16,810 bases of DNA from JAGOLU01 sp964542665 (GTDB lineage: Bacteria > Patescibacteriota > Microgenomatia > UBA1406 > GWC2-37-13): assembly GCA_964542665.1 (NCBI GenBank), contig CAZIUF010000019.1, positions 1 to 16,810 on the forward strand. The letters are read 5' to 3'. The position numbers and the translations under genes are program-made. This document shows positions 13,650 to 16,810 of the stretch, in pieces (the first letter of the stretch is position 1; each line of letters starts with the position of its first letter). Below the pieces are notes generated by a model, which searched no databases, was not told where the DNA came from, and worked only from the letters and a program-made list of their open reading frames with translations.

Positions 13650-14752
13650 TGGACCGAAAAAAGTTAAATTCAGCCTGGTACAACAACCTATACATCCTTC
13701 CAATCATCTTATCGCTGATTGGTTTGTACTTTGTATATGAGGCTTCTTCTATCCGAGCGATCGAAACATACAGAGATGATCTCTATTTCCTCAAGCGTCA
13801 AGCACTCTGGTGTGGCTTGGGTATCACCAGTATGATTTTGGTCAGCCGTATCTCCTACAGACGTCTGAGCACACTTGCCCTTCCTGCAATCATCTTTAGT
13901 TTGATCACTCTCGTTGCTGTGCTTATTCCCGGTATTGGCTCTAAGATCAATGGAGCAAGTAGATGGATCGACCTTGGACCACTTGGATTTCAACCTGCAG
14001 AGTTTGTGAAACTATCTGTGATTTTGTATTTAGCTGCGTGGTTTCGTCAGCGAGAAAAACAGAGAATATTTGCATTTATAGCACTGTTACTCTTACTCGC
14101 TGGGTTGGTTATGTTGCAGCCTGATATGGGTACTGCAATCATCATCGTCTCGCTTTCTTTGGGTATGTATTTCATTGCTGGTGTACAGATTCGTCAGCTA
14201 CTCTGGGTACTTCCTGTCTTTGTGGGGATTGCAGTGGTGACCGCGCAATCCGCGTCTTATAGATTGCACAGACTAAGAGTATTGTTTGACTCAAGCCTGG
14301 ATCCGTTAGGTATCGGATATCACGTGAGGCAGGTGACGATTGCGCTCCAAAACGGAGGACTACTGGGACTTGGTTTCGGAGCCTCCAAACAGAAGAATTT
14401 GTTTTTACCAGAAGCACACACTGACAGTATATTTGCAATATTTGTTGAGGAAATGGGTTTTATTGGGGCAATCGGACTCATCATACTCTACGCATTATTT
14501 TTGTACTATCTATATCGTGTGATTGTACAAACGAAAGATAGATATGGATTCATGTTGGCTTCGGGAATACTCATATTTTTTGGTATCCAATCTATTCTTA
14601 ATCTTGCCGCGATGACAAAGCTAGCTCCGTTGACTGGAGTCCCGCTGCCATTTATATCAAGTGGTGGGACGAATTTGCTTGTTTCATATATACTCGTAGG
14701 CATAGTCATCAGTGTCAGTAGACACTCAGTTTTTGCAAAGTACAAGTCATGA
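13649..14752 (+). CDS. ftsW: Lipid II glycosyltransferase of the SEDS family
   Basis: Polymerises lipid II into glycan strands with its partner class B PBP. Seen in 367 aa with about ten TM helices: NGASRWIDLGPLGFQPAEF at 101-119, LQPDMGTA at 156-163, YHVRQVTIALQNGGLLG at 224-240, LPEAHTDSIFAIFVEE at 253-268 with the conserved catalytic-loop Asp259, and PLTGVPLPFISSGGTNLL at 327-344. These are the complete SEDS signatures. Motifs alone separate FtsW and RodA poorly; the location between murD and murG and the partner ftsI in the same cluster support FtsW. The start codon overlaps the murD stop (TAATG) and the murG start overlaps its stop (ATGA). Confidence 0.94.
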   Translation: MDRKKLNSAWYNNLYILPIILSLIGLYFVYEASSIRAIETYRDDLYFLKRQALWCGLGITSMILVSRISYRRLSTLALPAIIFSLITLVAVLIPGIGSKINGASRWIDLGPLGFQPAEFVKLSVILYLAAWFRQREKQRIFAFIALLLLLAGLVMLQPDMGTAIIIVSLSLGMYFIAGVQIRQLLWVLPVFVGIAVVTAQSASYRLHRLRVLFDSSLDPLGIGYHVRQVTIALQNGGLLGLGFGASKQKNLFLPEAHTDSIFAIFVEEMGFIGAIGLIILYALFLYYLYRVIVQTKDRYGFMLASGILIFFGIQSILNLAAMTKLAPLTGVPLPFISSGGTNLLVSYILVGIVISVSRHSVFAKYKS

Positions 14753-15840
14753 AAGCACATACATTACTTATCACCGGCGGACATCCAACTCCAGCACTAG
14801 CTGTCATTGACGAGTGTGCAAAAAACTTTCCTAACATCAAGGTCGTGTTTGCAGGCAGAAAATATGCAAACTCAAAAGAGTTATTAGAGACGTACGAATA
14901 TGACGAAGTCACTCAACGAAAAATTGAGTTTATTCCCGTTGCATTTATGAGAGGATGGAAAGGTCTTATTTCTTTTCCCCAGGCATTCATAACTTCACTT
15001 CAAATACTCAAAAAGCATCGTCCCAACGCGATACTATCTTTTGGTGGATATATTGCTTTGCCATTTGTCTGTGCAGCGCGGTTGTGTCAGGTACCCGTAT
15101 ACACCCATGAGCAGACTGCAGTCATGGGTACTGCAAATCGATTCATCAGCAGGCTCTCTCAAAAAGTATTCTTGTCTTTTCCAGATACAAAAACTACTTC
15201 ACGGAAATATGTATACACAGGAAATCCTATTAGACGACAAATCCTAGTTCCGCCTATCCAATCTCCCCTGAATATCCCTTATGACAAACCTATATTGCTG
15301 ATTTCAGGTGGAAATCTTGGATCTCACTCAATCAATCTTATGATTTTTCCAATACTTCAACAACTATTGAAGACGTTTACGGTCGTACATCAAACGGGTA
15401 ACATCCAAGCATACGGAGATTATGAGTCTGCAGTAGAAACCAAACGCGCGCTTGATGAGAACTTGCGTTCACATTATGTTCCATTGCCGTATCTTTCCAC
15501 TGATGCATGGAGCTACATATTGTCAAAGTGTTCGATAGTTATTTCACGATCTGGTGCAAATACGTTCATTGAGCTTGTTGCTGCCCAGAAACCGTGTGTT
15601 CTCATACCTCTTCCATGGTCTGCACATGGCGAGCAACGTAAACATGCTCAGATATTGCATGATGCTGGTGTTGGTGAGATTTGTGAACAGACTGCTGGGA
15701 CAGCCAAGCTGCATGAAGCAATTATGCGAGTTTTTGATAATCGCTCGAAATATGTTGAAAAATATCCTACACTACAGCATCTCTATGTTCCAGACGCGGC
15801 GAACTCCATCATTAAGGCCATTGTCTTCACGCCAGCGTAA
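14749..15840 (+). CDS. murG: UDP-GlcNAc--undecaprenyl-PP-MurNAc-pentapeptide GlcNAc transferase
   Basis: Peripheral membrane GT-B enzyme that converts lipid I to lipid II. Seen in 363 aa: N-terminal TGGHPTPALAV at 9-19, SFGGYIALP at 97-105, THEQTAVMGTANRF at 119-132, TGNPIRR at 157-163, the second glycine loop ISGGNLGSHSIN at 185-196 and the donor-binding SRSGANTFIEL at 266-276 with Glu275, then PLPWSAHGEQ at 287-296. The first loop is normally GGTGGH; here the first two Gly are replaced and only TGGH remains. HEQN is HEQT. The start forms ATGA with ftsW. Its usual dcw neighbour murC has moved to follow murE, so ftsQ comes directly next. Confidence 0.94.
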   Translation: MKAHTLLITGGHPTPALAVIDECAKNFPNIKVVFAGRKYANSKELLETYEYDEVTQRKIEFIPVAFMRGWKGLISFPQAFITSLQILKKHRPNAILSFGGYIALPFVCAARLCQVPVYTHEQTAVMGTANRFISRLSQKVFLSFPDTKTTSRKYVYTGNPIRRQILVPPIQSPLNIPYDKPILLISGGNLGSHSINLMIFPILQQLLKTFTVVHQTGNIQAYGDYESAVETKRALDENLRSHYVPLPYLSTDAWSYILSKCSIVISRSGANTFIELVAAQKPCVLIPLPWSAHGEQRKHAQILHDAGVGEICEQTAGTAKLHEAIMRVFDNRSKYVEKYPTLQHLYVPDAANSIIKAIVFTPA

Positions 15841-16654
15841 GCTTTCAGAGTACCTGCAGTCTTCAAAGAGTCAACAAAAGTCTATGATACTCAATCCCTT
15901 TGCTTTCTTGAAGCATACTGCTTCTTCCATCAGTGGTTTGCCATCACACATCCTTTCAGTCACTGGCAAAGTACCTCTCTATATCGTCGTATCAACGATC
16001 ATTTCTATGATGATATTTTTTGGATATAGTTTTTTTACGATTCAAAAGATCATTGTCATAAAAGACACTCCAGGAGATTTTCCTTTGAAAAATACTAATC
16101 AACTCATTGGTCAAAGTATGATATGGCAATCTACACAATCCATACAAGATACCCTGAAAAAATCAAATCCTGATGCTGCCCTGATCACAGTGACCAAAGT
16201 ATTTCCACAGACTCTTGAAATTAATGTGCACCTAGCGCGTGCAGTACTTTCTATCTATATCAGCGATTCGCAATATGTTTTGCTTGATTCTGACGCGAAG
16301 GTTGTAAAAATTGTATTTGAGCCAGTTACAGAACTCCCGATTTTAACCTATTATCAAAAATTGGTCAGTACTGACTATGAGATCGGCTCACGCATCGCAT
16401 ACTCTGATATCCGTGCTTCAGCTCAGATTGCCACAGTGCTGTCTCGCTATGGGTACACAAACTTCACCATTCAAATCGATGATACTGCACGGATCGATAT
16501 CAACTGGAAAGAAACACACCTCATACTGAGCAATAAATCAGATATTGCGCGTCAAATAGCCTCGCTGGATGAGTTTATGCGTGTTTTGACCAGGACTACA
16601 GAGCAATACAAAAAGGTAGACTTTCGGTTTGACCGTGTGATTACAGAGAAATGA
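15785..16654 (+). CDS. ftsQ: Cell division protein FtsQ/DivIB-like, POTRA domain
   Basis: Bitopic divisome protein linking cytoplasmic and septal components. Seen in 289 aa from this start: a basic cytoplasmic N-terminus (TRRTPSLRPLSSRQRKL), one TM segment at about 64-86, then a POTRA-like domain and the beta domain with the FtsQ-like VFPQTLEINVHLARA and YVLLDSDAKVV. The family has no catalytic motifs, so identity rests on architecture, this pattern and position after murG. The frame is open from 15554 but the part before 15785 lies deep inside murG. Start options are ATG 15785 (56-nt overlap), TTG 15821 (20-nt overlap) and ATG 15884 (43-nt gap, 257 codons including the stop). I chose 15785 because it keeps the basic tail. 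None has a clear SD. Confidence 0.8.
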   Translation: MFQTRRTPSLRPLSSRQRKLSEYLQSSKSQQKSMILNPFAFLKHTASSISGLPSHILSVTGKVPLYIVVSTIISMMIFFGYSFFTIQKIIVIKDTPGDFPLKNTNQLIGQSMIWQSTQSIQDTLKKSNPDAALITVTKVFPQTLEINVHLARAVLSIYISDSQYVLLDSDAKVVKIVFEPVTELPILTYYQKLVSTDYEIGSRIAYSDIRASAQIATVLSRYGYTNFTIQIDDTARIDINWKETHLILSNKSDIARQIASLDEFMRVLTRTTEQYKKVDFRFDRVITEK

Positions 16655-16672
16655 CGAGCGTCTCATATCTAT

Positions 16673-16701
16673 TTGATTTTCGCTAGCATTCTATCTATAG
16701 T
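16673..16701 (+). promoter_or_regulatory. Putative leaderless sigma-70-type promoter of ftsA
   Basis: Seen: TTGATT (16673-16678), a 17-nt spacer, TATAGT (16696-16701), then exactly 6 nt to the ATG at 16708. This is the best full promoter in the window: both hexamers match consensus at most positions and the spacing is ideal. The +1 would be the A of the start codon. It lies in the 53-nt gap after ftsQ. Confidence 0.6.
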
Positions 16702-16707
16702 GTATAC

Positions 16708-16810
16708 ATGGCGCATCCAGCTACTATCACTTCTTTCGACATCGGAACTGCTCTTATCACGGGAATCCTCGCTATGTATGGTCGGGCTCTTGTGCGCGCG
16801 GGGGGAGTCG
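16708..16810 (+). CDS. ftsA: Probable actin-like division ATPase FtsA, 5' end only
   Basis: Seen: the first 34 codons, running off the window end. The N-terminus contains TSFDIGTALITGILA, which matches the phosphate-1 motif of the actin/HSP70 ATPase fold (LDIGTSK-type in FtsA). Known: FtsA anchors FtsZ to the membrane through a C-terminal helix, not visible here. The position after ftsQ is the canonical dcw place for ftsA. Another actin-like protein (PilM or MreB type) cannot be excluded from this fragment. It is expressed from its own promoter upstream, without SD. Confidence 0.6.
   Translation, partial: MAHPATITSFDIGTALITGILAMYGRALVRAGGV

Noticed and set aside
16650..16680. GACG-AG-CGTC followed by T-rich sequence as an ftsQ terminator
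   Set aside because: Only a 4-bp stem with a 2-nt loop; the T-rich part is better explained by the ftsA -35 box.
1..16810. Recoded TGA (genetic code 25)
   Set aside because: murE, murC, dgkA, mraY, ftsW, ftsQ and the membrane-protein gene end with TGA at the expected family lengths.
1..16810. tRNA, rRNA, CRISPR array or insertion sequence
   Set aside because: No cloverleaf-like, ribosomal or regularly spaced repeat sequence, and no transposase, was seen on either strand. The longest stretch without a gene is 116 nt (3080-3195).

Overview
The window is a compact bacterial division and cell-wall (dcw) cluster. Its order is ftsI (3' end), murE, a CorA-like gene on the minus strand, murC, a NUDIX hydrolase, murB, murA, a membrane protein, a GlmU-like gene on the minus strand, yvcK, dgkA, mraY, murD, ftsW, murG, ftsQ and the 5' end of a probable ftsA. 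The proteins keep their catalytic motifs but are divergent and often short: MurE lacks the usual N-terminal domain, MraY has lost most of its HHH motif, and the MurG glycine loop is shortened. Together with dense packing, almost no Shine-Dalgarno sequences and a rearranged dcw order, this suggests a Candidate Phyla Radiation (Patescibacteria) genome. Microgenomates is possible, but that rank is a guess. TGA is the stop codon of many genes, so the TGA=Gly code of Gracilibacteria/Absconditabacteria is excluded.

Region by region: 1-2212 holds the transpeptidase end of a class B penicillin-binding protein and murE. 2240-3079 is a minus-strand two-TM CorA-like protein. 3080-3195 is a divergent promoter region that also holds a GC-rich REP-like hairpin in front of murC. 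3196-7513 carries murC, nudix, murB and murA. 7559-8653 is a polytopic membrane protein, convergent with the GlmU-like gene (8658-9899, minus strand). A 68-bp divergent promoter region follows. From 9968 a tight operon runs yvcK-dgkA-mraY-murD-ftsW-murG-ftsQ, mostly joined by ATGA or TAATG overlaps. ftsA starts at 16708 behind its own promoter.

Together the genes cover most of the lipid II pathway. The GlmU-like enzyme should supply UDP-GlcNAc. MurA and MurB make UDP-MurNAc; MurC, MurD and MurE add the first three stem residues. DgkA may recycle undecaprenol. MraY and MurG build lipids I and II. FtsW and FtsI polymerise and cross-link at the septum, and FtsQ and FtsA belong to the divisome. 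YvcK, which binds UDP-sugars in other bacteria, may couple this to central metabolism. murF and ddl are not in the window.

The most striking signal is regulatory. Six starts have a TANNNT -10-like hexamer ending exactly 6 nt before the start codon, which places the predicted transcription start on the first base of the start codon. This suggests systematic leaderless transcription, including promoters buried at the ends of dgkA and murD.
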